From Burkholderiaceae bacterium (lineage in GTDB: Bacteria; Pseudomonadota; Gammaproteobacteria; Burkholderiales; Burkholderiaceae_C), in NCBI GenBank assembly GCA_024235915.1, contig JACKLO010000009.1, positions 62,001-126,000 on the forward strand: a DNA stretch of 64,000 bases. The letters run 5' to 3'. The first letter of the stretch is position 1; every line of letters starts with the position of its first letter. Shown here one piece after another: positions 17,221-25,718 of this stretch. The notes beneath the pieces are model-generated. The model saw only the letters and a list, made by a program, of their open reading frames with translations, was not told where the DNA came from and ran no database searches. The translations under genes and the position numbers were made by a program.

Positions 17221-18138
17221 ATGCCCCGACACCGCCTGACCCCTTTCGCCCGCACCAGCCTGCTGCTGTCGATCCCGCTGATCAGCGTCACCGCCAGCGC
17301 CGCCGGCCTGGTGCGCTACACCGTGCAGGACACCGGGCCGCAAGGCGGCCGCGCCGACGTCACGGTGGCATGGCGTGACACCGGGCACGCCCGCATCGAC
17401 ATCAGCGGCGCCGGCATGCCGCCCGGCACCGAAAGCTACAACCTGATGCGCGACGGCAAGCTCTACACCGTCGCCCGCCACGAGGGCCAGACCACGGTGA
17501 TGGAACTCGGGGCCATGCTGCGCCTGGCCGGCCGCATGGTGCCGGCACTGAAGAGCCCGGGTGATACTGCCGACGTGCGCGAGGTGGCGTCGCTGGAACC
17601 CACCGGGCGCCGCGAGCGTGTGGCCGGTGTGGACGGCAGCGTCTACACCCTGCGCTACACCGACGAAGGCGGCGCCGCACGCACGCAGGACATGGTGCTG
17701 GGCGACGACCCGGTGCTGCGCGAGATGACCGAGGTGATGCGCCGCTACGGGCAGCTGATGCAGCAGGCCATGGGCACGCCGGCCTCGGCGGAGGCCGACG
17801 AGGACCCGTCACCGCTGCGCCGGGCCGTGGCCCGCCAGCACGCCGGCCTGTTGCGCATGGGCGCGCAGCTGACCGTGACTGCGGTCGAAAGGGGTGCCCC
17901 ACCGGCCTCACGTTTTGAGCTGCCAGCCGCGCCGATGCAACTGCCCGACATGGCGGGCCTGGGCGGTGCCGCGGGTGCGCCGCCCGCGGGCGGCATGCTG
18001 AGCGATGAAGCGCGACGCCAGCAGGAACGCCAGCAGCAGCGGGTGAAGGACCGTGCCCGCAGCGAGGCCGACAACGCCGCCGACCAGGCCGTGGACAAGT
18101 TGCTCGGCGGCCTGCTCGACAAGCTGCGCGGGCGCTGA
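17221..18138 (+). CDS. Secreted protein of unknown function between kinase and ECF sigma
   Basis: The 305-residue product has a signal peptide (about residues 1-28, ending ASAAG) and a mature N-terminal part of beta-strand character (LVRYTVQDTGPQGGRADVTVAWRD). The C-terminal 50 residues are highly charged and helical (EARRQQERQQQRVKDRARSEADNAADQAVDK), likely a coiled coil. I do not recognise a domain. It lies 172 bases after the kinase gene and convergent with the ECF sigma gene, a position where anti-sigma-like or sensed periplasmic proteins are sometimes found. That role is not shown by the sequence. Confidence 0.7.
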   Translation: MPRHRLTPFARTSLLLSIPLISVTASAAGLVRYTVQDTGPQGGRADVTVAWRDTGHARIDISGAGMPPGTESYNLMRDGKLYTVARHEGQTTVMELGAMLRLAGRMVPALKSPGDTADVREVASLEPTGRRERVAGVDGSVYTLRYTDEGGAARTQDMVLGDDPVLREMTEVMRRYGQLMQQAMGTPASAEADEDPSPLRRAVARQHAGLLRMGAQLTVTAVERGAPPASRFELPAAPMQLPDMAGLGGAAGAPPAGGMLSDEARRQQERQQQRVKDRARSEADNAADQAVDKLLGGLLDKLRGR

Positions 18139-18184
18139 CCCGCAGCGCCCGATGGCGCGTGGCCGCGGCGCGTTGCAGCCAGGT

Positions 18185-18763
18185 TCAGCCCAGCGCCCGG
18201 TGCAGCCAGGCGCGCGCCTTGGCCCAGTCCCGCTGCACGGTGGCCAGCGACACGCCCAGCGCCTGTGCCGCCTCGGCCTCGCTGTAGCCGGCAAAGAAGC
18301 GGCACTCCACCAGCCGCGCCAGGCGCGGGCTTTGTGCCTCCAGCACGCGCAGCGCTTCGTCCACGGCCAGCACGTCGGCACCGGGCACCGGCGCTGCGAT
18401 CTCCACCAGGTCGTCCAGCGGCAGGGCAGCGGCACCGCCGCCGCGCCGCTGCGCCTGACGGCGCCGCCAGTCGTCGACAAGGATCTGGCGCATCGCCATG
18501 GCCGCGGCGCCGAGGAAATGCTGGGCGTCCTGCCAGGGCCCGCTGCGGTCCAGGCGCAGAAAGGCCTCGTGCAGCAGCGCCGTGGTCTGCAGGGTCTCGC
18601 CGGCCGGCCCCTGGCGGCGCGCGCGCTGGGCCTGGCGGCGCAGCTGCGCGTGCAGCAACGGCGCCAGTTCGGCCGCGCTGCGGCGCAGCGCGGCATCGTG
18701 GTCCGCGCCCATCTCGGACGTGTCGCGCTGGGGGGTGGGCGAAGGGGCCAATGGATCGGTCAC
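18185..18763 (-). CDS. ECF RNA polymerase sigma factor, kinase-associated type
   Basis: The 192-residue protein has region 2 (TALLHEAFLRLDRSGPWQDAQHFL...AMRQILVDDWRR) and region 4 (RLARLVECRFFAGYSEAEAAQALGVS followed by the recognition helix LATVQRDWAKARAWL). The sequence LHEAFLRL and the ILVDDWRRR block are hallmarks of the TIGR02999-like group, corresponding to ECF43-type sigma factors. That group lacks a membrane anti-sigma factor and is instead genetically linked to Ser/Thr kinases that phosphorylate it. The kinase at 14613-17048 is the likely partner. The gene is convergent with the secreted protein and divergent from a PEP-CTERM gene. Confidence 0.88.
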   Translation of the reverse strand: MTDPLAPSPTPQRDTSEMGADHDAALRRSAAELAPLLHAQLRRQAQRARRQGPAGETLQTTALLHEAFLRLDRSGPWQDAQHFLGAAAMAMRQILVDDWRRRQAQRRGGGAAALPLDDLVEIAAPVPGADVLAVDEALRVLEAQSPRLARLVECRFFAGYSEAEAAQALGVSLATVQRDWAKARAWLHRALG

Positions 18764-18909
18764 CGCGGGATGCTAATCACCCCCCGCCCCTGCATTCCAG
18801 GGGGTTGCCCGCCGTCGATGAGGGCATGGGACACGGCCCTGCGTCTTCTTCAAACACCGGTGCGCGCGATCCCCGTCGTGCCACCCCCACGAACCTCAGG
18901 AGTCCGACC

Positions 18910-19860
18910 ATGATCCAACGTCTCCCATTGGCTGCCGCAGTGCTGACGCTGGGCAGCGCCACCGCCGCCCAGGCCGACCCGAGCTATACGCTCGGCGGCT
19001 TCTACCGCAAGGCCCAGGCCACCCAGGCCCGCGTGGCCGATTTCCCGGCCAGCAGCGGCCCAAGCGCCTCATGGACCAATGGCTCCACCTACATCAAGAC
19101 CTGGCCGGATGGCCGCGATGCGTCGATCACCGTGTCGCGCTTCGAAGCGTCGCGCAACCACGGCCGCTTCACCAGCGGCGTGCTGGCCAGCGAGCAGCTG
19201 CCACTGTCCACCAGCCCGGGTCATGCCGATGCAACGGGCCGCTCGCTGCTGTACGACGACGTGGTCAGCTTCGAGGGCATGAGCGGCACCACCGTGGTGA
19301 CCGTGGGCTACCGCTTCTGGTCCGATGTGGAGGTGCAGGCCGACGGCAGCCCAGCCGGCTTCCTGGTGGCCTCGTCGCTGCGCCTGGGCCTGTCAGCGCT
19401 GGCGCCCGGGCACAGCGGCGCGGTGGGCACGCCGCAGGTCAAGCTCAGCTACAGCTACCAGTGGGACGAAGGCGGCTTCAACGGCGCCAGCCACACCGCC
19501 CCCACCATCCGCCTGAACGGCCAGGACATCAGCGCCAGCAGCGGCAACAGCTTCCTGTACGAGGGCACGGTGCAGATCGGTCTGCTGCCGGGCTGGCTGC
19601 TGGGCATCACCGACACCGGCGCCACGAGCGACGCGCTGTTCAACGGCACACAGATCGGCGCGCCGCAGGCCGGCGTGATGGTCAACAACCAGCTGGACTT
19701 CTGGATCGCCGGCTTCAGCGACCCCAACGTGCGTGTGGCCGGCACGCTCAGCGGCGCGGACTACACGCCGCTGCCCGCGGTGCCCGAGCCCACGTCGGCC
19801 GCGCTGCTGGCCGCCGGGCTGGCCGGCCTGGGGCTTTGGCACCGGCGTCGGCGCGGCTGA
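18910..19860 (+). CDS. PEP-CTERM sorted exported protein
   Basis: The 316-residue product starts with a signal peptide (MIQRLPLAAAVLTLGSATAAQA) and ends with VPEPTS, a hydrophobic helix (AALLAAGLAGLGLW) and HRRRRG, the exosortase sorting tail. The passenger is rich in Gly, Ser, Thr and beta-strand patterns and has no domain I recognise. AGGAG lies 6 bases upstream of the ATG at 18910. It is divergent from the ECF sigma gene with a 146-base intergenic region, so the sigma factor may control it; that is inference. It is convergent with another PEP-CTERM gene. Confidence 0.83.
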   Translation: MIQRLPLAAAVLTLGSATAAQADPSYTLGGFYRKAQATQARVADFPASSGPSASWTNGSTYIKTWPDGRDASITVSRFEASRNHGRFTSGVLASEQLPLSTSPGHADATGRSLLYDDVVSFEGMSGTTVVTVGYRFWSDVEVQADGSPAGFLVASSLRLGLSALAPGHSGAVGTPQVKLSYSYQWDEGGFNGASHTAPTIRLNGQDISASSGNSFLYEGTVQIGLLPGWLLGITDTGATSDALFNGTQIGAPQAGVMVNNQLDFWIAGFSDPNVRVAGTLSGADYTPLPAVPEPTSAALLAAGLAGLGLWHRRRRG

Positions 19861-19922
19861 ACGCCGGGGCTGCCGGACCCAGGACGCGCCGCGGCGGGTC
19901 GCTCGATCGTCGACGTCGAGCC

Positions 19923-20564
19923 TCAGCGCTGGCGTCGAAGTCCAATCAGCAACAGGCCACCCGCCATCAGGACCCAGGTCCCGGGTTCGGGCACGGCCGG
20001 CACGCCGTCGAAGGCCAGGGTGACACTCATGCGGGCGTCGGCAGGAAGGCCGATGGTGTCCCCCAGGGCGGTGAAGGTGTTCAGGTCGCCGTCGCCGGCG
20101 TAGGCGGCTGAATCCGCCCAGAACGAGCCGGCACGGCCGTAGACCGAACGCACCACGCCCGTCGAGTACTGGACCTGACCGTTCACGACCAGCGCCACTT
20201 CATTGAGGTTGAAGCAGTTGTACGGCACGAAGCAGTTGCCGTCGACAGTGATGTGCGTGCCGTTGGGATCGAGCACGCCATTGGCGTCGGAGAAGTAGAT
20301 GTCGTAGTTCTCGTCACCCGGGAAGAAGCCGAAGTCGCGCTGCGTGCCCGAGAGATCCGTCCCGGTCAGCACCTGAGTGAGGCGGCTGTCGCCCGCGGCG
20401 AAGTCGACCGTCTGCGTGTAATAGGTGATCTCCCAGATCCGCACGGCCTCGAAGCCACTGAGTTGCGGGATCCCGGCCCACGCGGGCGCCGCCAACGCCG
20501 CACAGATGACGGCAAGCGCCCGAGCGGCGCCATGAAGTGACCGGGTGGGCTTGAGAAGGGACAT
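19923..20564 (-). CDS. PEP-CTERM sorted exported protein
   Basis: The product is 213 residues from the ATG at 20564. It has a signal peptide (hydrophobic stretch ARALAVICAALAAPAWA) and a mature part containing CFVPYNCFNL, a probable disulfide loop. The C-terminal sorting signal is VPEPGT, the helix WVLMAGGLLLIGL and RRQR. It would be exported, then processed by an exosortase encoded elsewhere. The passenger region (DYFS-like acidic loop SDANGVLDPNGTH) is not a family I recognise. An in-frame ATG 13 codons upstream gives a longer leader and is less likely. It faces the PEP-CTERM gene at 18910-19860, with 62 bases between their ends. Confidence 0.8.
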   Translation of the reverse strand: MSLLKPTRSLHGAARALAVICAALAAPAWAGIPQLSGFEAVRIWEITYYTQTVDFAAGDSRLTQVLTGTDLSGTQRDFGFFPGDENYDIYFSDANGVLDPNGTHITVDGNCFVPYNCFNLNEVALVVNGQVQYSTGVVRSVYGRAGSFWADSAAYAGDGDLNTFTALGDTIGLPADARMSVTLAFDGVPAVPEPGTWVLMAGGLLLIGLRRQR

Positions 20565-20680
20565 GGCGGCTCCGAAGGTGGTGGGTGCCACATTACGCCG
20601 CAAGCCGACACCGCACGGCGCAGCACCCCCTCAGTCCGGGGGGCAACGGCGACCGACCGACGCCACGGGATAATCGCGCG

Positions 20681-21508
20681 ATGGATCAGCCCCGCCATGC
20701 CGTCCGGCCTGCCCGGCACCAATACGAAGACTTCATGCGCCACGTGTTCGAACACGGCGTGGCCAAGGGGGACCGCACCGGCACCGGCACGCGCAGCGTG
20801 TTCGGCCACCAGATGCGCTTCGACCTGCGCGAAGGCTTCCCGCTGGTCACCACCAAGAAGGTGCACTTCAAGAGCATCGCCTACGAGTTGCTGTGGTTCC
20901 TGCGCGGCGACAGCAACGTGCGTTGGCTGCAGGAGCACGGCGTGTCGATCTGGGACGAGTGGGCGCGCGAGGACGGTGACCTCGGCCCCGTCTACGGCGT
21001 GCAGTGGCGCAATTGGCCGACCCCCGACGGTGGCCACATCGACCAGATCGCCCAGGTGGTGCAGCAGCTCCAGGCCAACCCCGACAGCCGCCGCATCCTC
21101 GTCAGTGCCTGGAACGTGGCCGAGCTGTCGCAGATGGCGCTGATGCCCTGCCACGCGTTCTTCCAGTTCTATGTCGCCGACGGACGCCTGTCCTGCCAGC
21201 TCTACCAGCGCAGTGCCGACATCTTCCTCGGGGTGCCCTTCAACATCGCCAGCTACGCGCTGTTGACGCACATGCTGGCCCAGCAATGCGACCTCGCCGT
21301 GGGCGACTTCATCTGGACCGGTGGCGACTGCCACATCTACGACAACCACGTCGAACAGGTGCAGACGCAACTGGCGCGCGCGCCGCGGCCCTACCCTGAT
21401 CTGGTGATCAAGCGCCGGCCGGCTTCGATCTTCGACTACGCGTACGAGGACTTCGAGATCACCGGCTACGACCCGCACCCGGCGATCAAGGCGCCAGTCG
21501 CCGTCTGA
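20681..21508 (+). CDS. thyA: Thymidylate synthase ThyA
   Basis: ThyA methylates dUMP to dTMP using methylenetetrahydrofolate, which becomes dihydrofolate. The 275-residue sequence has the arginine loop GDRTGTGTRSVFGHQMRF, the active-site Cys in LMPCHAFFQFYV, the dUMP-binding YQRSADIFLGVPFNIASYA and the C-terminal IKAPVAV. It is complete and of normal length. The dihydrofolate it makes is recycled by FolA, encoded 3 kb downstream at 24347-24874 and separated by two unrelated genes; in many bacteria the two genes are adjacent. Confidence 0.97.
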   Translation: MDQPRHAVRPARHQYEDFMRHVFEHGVAKGDRTGTGTRSVFGHQMRFDLREGFPLVTTKKVHFKSIAYELLWFLRGDSNVRWLQEHGVSIWDEWAREDGDLGPVYGVQWRNWPTPDGGHIDQIAQVVQQLQANPDSRRILVSAWNVAELSQMALMPCHAFFQFYVADGRLSCQLYQRSADIFLGVPFNIASYALLTHMLAQQCDLAVGDFIWTGGDCHIYDNHVEQVQTQLARAPRPYPDLVIKRRPASIFDYAYEDFEITGYDPHPAIKAPVAV

Positions 21509-21605
21509 CGCTCCGGCGCGACACCGCAGGACAGGCTTGCGGTGCCGCAAGGTGCGCGGCCCGGGTGGCGCCCAGACTGATGCTGTCTTGGCTCGAATCG
21601 ATGTC

Positions 21606-23648
21606 ATGCAGCAACACGGAATCGGTGGTCACGGTGGCTTGGCGAGTGTCTGGCGCGTTTCGGTGGGCTTGGCATGGACTGTCTGCCTCGGCGTTCTACC
21701 GGCCCTGGTGGCCTGCGGCGGTGGCGGTGGCGGCGATGCAGTGCCCACGGCGCCGCCGTTTGCCGAAACGGCTGCCCGCTACTGGGTCTCGGGCGACTCC
21801 GGCAGCCCGGCTCGTTGGGTCTACCAGCGGGTGGATGGCCGCGCCGGCCACGACGCCACGCCCGTCCTGAAGACCGTGGTCGACGCCGGCGCGCAAACCC
21901 AGAACGGCACGGTCTACCGGCGTTTCGAACACAGCCTTTCGCTGTTCGATGATGCGCCGGAGACCGAATACCGACGCTTCGATGGCCGCAGCATCCAGGC
22001 ACTGGCCGACCTGGCCGGTGAGTTCGGCCTCAGCCTGCCAGCGCGCGTCTACGCCGAGGCGCCGGCCCCGCTGGTCGACGGCGCCACCACCGTCGTCGCC
22101 GACGAGACCGAGCACGCCGATTTCAACGGCGACGGCATCGCCGACACGCTGCACATCGTGGCCCGGGTGAACACTGCCCGTGCCGCGGCGCTGAGCGTGC
22201 CGGCCGGCGACTTCAGCGACCTGCTGCTCCTGCACACGGTGATCACCGGCACCGCCACCGACGGCGCCAGCGGCCAGGAGACCATGGCCAGCGCGACGCT
22301 GAGCGCCTGGTACGCCCCAGGCGTCGGCATCGTCCGCCGCCGATTCGAGGACCCGGGCTACGCCGCGCCGGCGAACACGGTGACCGAAGAACTCGTCGGG
22401 CTGGACGCCGGTGGGCTGCGTGCCGGCTTGTTGCCCGACGAAACCCTGCTCGACGGCATCGGTGCCGGCACGGATTCATCGACGCCGGCCGGCACGGCCG
22501 TGGCCGTCGGCGGCGGGCAGGTGCTCGCCCTGGCCACCGAGGCCGGCCGCCTGCACGCGGCATTGCATGGCCCGGACGGTCGTCTCGTGTGGCGCGGCAC
22601 GGCGCTGCAGGCGCCCGACGGCAGCGAATGGGCTGCGGTGACCGCCAGTTTCGACGGCACCGATTTCCGCATCGTCGCCACCCACCGCCGCCCCTATGAC
22701 TCGCCGGCCCAGGCGGTGGTTGTGGCGCAGCGGCTGCGCATCGACGGCAGCCTGCGCGACGGCCTGGCCGGTGTGGCGCTGCAGACTGGTGTGCCCGACG
22801 CGACGCAGACACTGACTGCGCTGCGCAGTGCGGCCAAGGACGGCCGCCTGCTGCTGGCCTGGGGCCGCTACGACACGACCTATGTGCCGGTCGGCCCCGG
22901 CCTCGTGACGCAACGGGGATACGTCATCGAGGCGCGCCTGTTCGGCGCCAGCCACGAACCGGTGGCAGGCCCTGCGGAGCTGGCCGGCGGGCTGCCGGCC
23001 GCCGTGGGCTTGCGCGACGACCAGTTCATGCTCATCGGTGCGCCCCAGGACGGCGGCATCGCCACGACGCTGGCGGTGCACGTGCTCTCGGCCGTGGATG
23101 GCCTGCCGACGGCCACGAGCCCGGTGGTCGTGGATGAGCGCCTGCGGCAGCGTGTCGCGCCGGCATTCCAGACCGTGGGGAGCGATCTCTGGCTGAGTTG
23201 CAGCAACCGCGATCCCGCCGCACCCGACGCGGCGGCGCTGACCGCCATGCGCCTCGGACGCGATGGGGTCTTGCTCGACGGCACAACATCCGCGCCCGGC
23301 CAGGTGCTGGTCACCGGTGACGCGTCGTCCAAGGCAGGTGGCCAGCTCGCGCTGGGCGATGTCGACCACCTGCTGTCCTGGGTCGAAGGTTGGAACAACG
23401 TGAAGGCGGTGAACTTCAGATCGCCCGTGCTCGACGGCACGGCGCCCCTGCCGACCACGGTGCTGCCACTGTCAATGGGCGGCGAGGCCGGCGTGGCGGG
23501 CCCATCACGACACCTGCTGTGGTCCGGTGCGGCCGGCGGAGCACCCGGCAGCCTGCTGGTGGCCTGGCTGGACAACCAGCAAACCGCGTCCACCCCGTCG
23601 GATCGCATCGTGGCCACATGGCGGCTTCCACGCGTGGTGGCGCCCTGA
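21606..23648 (+). CDS. Large lipoprotein of unknown function
   Basis: The 680-residue product starts with a long hydrophobic leader ending in the lipobox LVAC, followed by a run of six glycines. This is typical of surface or outer-membrane lipoproteins in Burkholderiales. The body has many short beta-strand repeats and a calcium-like loop DFNGDGIADT near residue 170, resembling VCBS/FG-GAP repeats. No enzymatic motif is seen. The start at 21606 was chosen because it gives the signal peptide. It stands alone between thyA and the chalcone-isomerase-like gene and is convergent with the latter. Confidence 0.72.
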   Translation: MQQHGIGGHGGLASVWRVSVGLAWTVCLGVLPALVACGGGGGGDAVPTAPPFAETAARYWVSGDSGSPARWVYQRVDGRAGHDATPVLKTVVDAGAQTQNGTVYRRFEHSLSLFDDAPETEYRRFDGRSIQALADLAGEFGLSLPARVYAEAPAPLVDGATTVVADETEHADFNGDGIADTLHIVARVNTARAAALSVPAGDFSDLLLLHTVITGTATDGASGQETMASATLSAWYAPGVGIVRRRFEDPGYAAPANTVTEELVGLDAGGLRAGLLPDETLLDGIGAGTDSSTPAGTAVAVGGGQVLALATEAGRLHAALHGPDGRLVWRGTALQAPDGSEWAAVTASFDGTDFRIVATHRRPYDSPAQAVVVAQRLRIDGSLRDGLAGVALQTGVPDATQTLTALRSAAKDGRLLLAWGRYDTTYVPVGPGLVTQRGYVIEARLFGASHEPVAGPAELAGGLPAAVGLRDDQFMLIGAPQDGGIATTLAVHVLSAVDGLPTATSPVVVDERLRQRVAPAFQTVGSDLWLSCSNRDPAAPDAAALTAMRLGRDGVLLDGTTSAPGQVLVTGDASSKAGGQLALGDVDHLLSWVEGWNNVKAVNFRSPVLDGTAPLPTTVLPLSMGGEAGVAGPSRHLLWSGAAGGAPGSLLVAWLDNQQTASTPSDRIVATWRLPRVVAP

Positions 23649-23699
23649 CCCGCGGCGGCCCTGCACAGGCGGGGCCCGGCCGATCGGCCCGGTCCGGGC

Positions 23700-24290
23700 T
23701 CAGCCCTTGCCCAGCAGCAACGGCTTGAGCGCGTCGTCGGCCGGCTGATCGCCCAGCCAGATGCGCAGCACGGCGTTGTAGAACGCGGGCTCATCAATGG
23801 GCGTGCCCACGGGCTGGCCACCGCGCGTGGCCACCAGGCCGGTGCCGGGCACCCAGTCCATGTGGATCACCTCGCCTTCCTTCAGGTCGCCCTGGCGCGA
23901 GAAGGTGCCCACGAAGGCCTGGATCTGCGCCTGCAGCCGCTGGCGTTCCGCTTCGGCGGTGTTGTTGTTCAGGCCCTCGGTGAAGGCCTTGGCGAAGTCC
24001 TCGCCGGTGAGCTTGCGCAGCAGGTGCAGGGTCACTCGGCGTGCGCCAGGGCTGGCCAGCACCTCGGCCGTGCTGCCCACCTTCTTCGGCAGGTACAGGC
24101 CCATCGCGTAGACCTTGAAGAACACGCGGGTGCGCACGCCGGCGCCATTGAGCACCAGCGCCTGCCCACCAACCGTTGCGGTGTCGGGCAGCGTGGCGCC
24201 GCCGACCTCCACGGCCAGGGCGGCGCCGGATGGCACCAGATGCGTTGCGACCACGGCGGCCGCGGCCGTCAGAGCTTGTCTCCTGTGCAT
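23700..24290 (-). CDS. Exported chalcone-isomerase-like protein
   Basis: The 196-residue protein has an N-terminal signal with twin arginines (MHRRQALTAAAAVVATHL), so export could be Sec or Tat. The rest is a bacterial chalcone-isomerase-like domain: LVLNGAGVRTRVFFKVYAMGLYLP is the hallmark strand-turn, followed by RRVTLHLLRKLTGEDFAKAFTEGL and a C-terminal AFYNAVLRIWLGDQPADDALK. Bacterial members lack evidence for flavonoid chemistry and are periplasmic proteins of unclear, possibly lipid-binding, function. It is divergent from folA (56 bases between starts). Confidence 0.87.
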   Translation of the reverse strand: MHRRQALTAAAAVVATHLVPSGAALAVEVGGATLPDTATVGGQALVLNGAGVRTRVFFKVYAMGLYLPKKVGSTAEVLASPGARRVTLHLLRKLTGEDFAKAFTEGLNNNTAEAERQRLQAQIQAFVGTFSRQGDLKEGEVIHMDWVPGTGLVATRGGQPVGTPIDEPAFYNAVLRIWLGDQPADDALKPLLLGKG

Positions 24291-24346
24291 GTGTCTGCAC
24301 CTCCTGCGTCGATGGTAGCGCCGCGCCAGCAACGCACAATGCGCGC

Positions 24347-24874
24347 ATGCCCACCCTGCCCCGGAACCTGCCCCCCGTGAGCCTGATTGCCGCCGTGGCC
24401 CGCAACGGCGCCATCGGCCGCGGCAACGACCTGCTGTGGACCGACCCCGCCGACCAGCGCCATTTCCGCCAGACCACGATGGGCTACCCGGTGGTGATGG
24501 GCCGGCGCACCTGGGATTCGCTGCCGGCGCGATACCGGCCATTGCCGGGGCGGCGCAACATCGTGATCACGCGCAATGTGGCCTTCGACGCGCCAGGTGC
24601 GGAAACGGCACCGGGCCTGGACAGCGCGCTGGCGCTGCTGGCCGACGCGCCACGCGTCTTCGTGATCGGCGGCGGCGAGCTCTACGCGCTGGCCCTGCCC
24701 GCGGCCGACACCCTGGTGCTCACCGAGATCGACGCCGAACTGGACGGCGACACCTTCTTCCCGGCGTTCGACAGCACGCCCTTCGACGAGGTCGAGCGCC
24801 TGCCGCAGCGGGCCGCGGACGGCACGCCCTTCGCCTTCGTCACCTACCGCCGGCGTACCCAGGCTGTCGATTGA
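24347..24874 (+). CDS. folA: Dihydrofolate reductase FolA
   Basis: FolA reduces dihydrofolate to tetrahydrofolate with NADPH, completing the cycle with ThyA. The 175-residue sequence shows LIAAVARNGAIGRGNDLLW (substrate and cofactor loop), GYPVVMGRRTWDSLP, LPGRRNIVITRN, and VIGGGELYALALPAADTLVLTEI, all classic DHFR blocks. The catalytic acidic residue lies in the WTDPADQ segment. The start at 24347 is supported by the conserved N-terminus. This is a chromosomal-type enzyme with no sign of being an acquired trimethoprim-resistant variant. Confidence 0.94.
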   Translation: MPTLPRNLPPVSLIAAVARNGAIGRGNDLLWTDPADQRHFRQTTMGYPVVMGRRTWDSLPARYRPLPGRRNIVITRNVAFDAPGAETAPGLDSALALLADAPRVFVIGGGELYALALPAADTLVLTEIDAELDGDTFFPAFDSTPFDEVERLPQRAADGTPFAFVTYRRRTQAVD

Positions 24875-24926
24875 CAGCGGCGGTCGCCGCGCCTAGCGTG
24901 CGCCGACAGCTCCTGGAGGAGACGCC

Positions 24927-25718
24927 ATGGTCATCGCCCGCAGCGTCGGCATCGCCGGCCGCAACGACCTCACCGACGTGCTGGTCGTGCAGTTGCTGTT
25001 CAACATGAACCTGCCGCAGTTCGGCGCGCCAGTGCCGAAGGCGCTGGACACCGACGGCCGCATCGGCAGCAAGACGCTGAAGGCCATCGAGGCCTTCGAA
25101 ACGCGCGTGATGAGCCTGCCCGCGTCGGACCAGATGGTCGCCCCTGGCGACGCCACCATCAAGGCGCTGCTGAAGGGCCTGCCCAAGGGGCCATCGCCCG
25201 AGAAGCTGCAGCTGGTGATGCCTCGCGCTCTGGCCAGCCAGGTCAAGCGCTACTACGAGCCGCTGGTGGCCGGCATGACGCGCTACAAGATCACCAGCGA
25301 CCTGCGCATGGCGCACTTCATTGCGCAGCTGGCGCATGAATCGGCGTCGTTTCGCTACACCGAGGAACTGGCCAGTGGCGACGCCTACGAAGGCCGCAGC
25401 GACCTGGGCAACACCCAGCCCGGCGACGGCCGTCGTTTCAAGGGCCGTGGGCTGATCCAGCTGACCGGGCGCGCCAACTACACCGAGTACAGCAAGGCCG
25501 CCGGCACCGACTACGTGGCGAAGCCGCAGCTGCTCGCCAGCGACCCCTTTGCCGCCGTGGACGTGGCCTGCTGGTTCTGGCACACGCGCAAGCTCAATGC
25601 GCTGGCGGACGCCGACGACGTGAAGGCCGTCACCCGCCGCATCAATGGCGGCTACAACGGCCTGGACGACCGCATCGAGTACCTCACCCGCGCCAAGGCG
25701 GTGCTGGGCCTGCGCTGA
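24927..25718 (+). CDS. GH19 lysozyme/chitinase-like enzyme with peptidoglycan-binding domain
   Basis: The 263-residue protein has an N-terminal peptidoglycan-binding-like helical domain (about residues 10-60, including LDTDGRIGSKTLKAIEAFE). A GH19 catalytic domain covers about residues 95-263, with FIAQLAHESASF carrying the catalytic Glu, RRFKGRGLIQLTGRANYTEYS forming the substrate cleft, and DVACWFWHTRKLN. There is no signal peptide, so reaching the cell wall needs a dedicated route such as a secretion system or lysis. GGAGGAG lies upstream of the ATG. The next gene starts in the base after this stop and encodes an XAC2610-like lipoprotein. In Xanthomonas, XAC2609 (GH19-type toxin) and XAC2610 (its inhibitor) form a secreted toxin-immunity pair. 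A phage-derived endolysin is the alternative. Confidence 0.85.
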   Translation: MVIARSVGIAGRNDLTDVLVVQLLFNMNLPQFGAPVPKALDTDGRIGSKTLKAIEAFETRVMSLPASDQMVAPGDATIKALLKGLPKGPSPEKLQLVMPRALASQVKRYYEPLVAGMTRYKITSDLRMAHFIAQLAHESASFRYTEELASGDAYEGRSDLGNTQPGDGRRFKGRGLIQLTGRANYTEYSKAAGTDYVAKPQLLASDPFAAVDVACWFWHTRKLNALADADDVKAVTRRINGGYNGLDDRIEYLTRAKAVLGLR

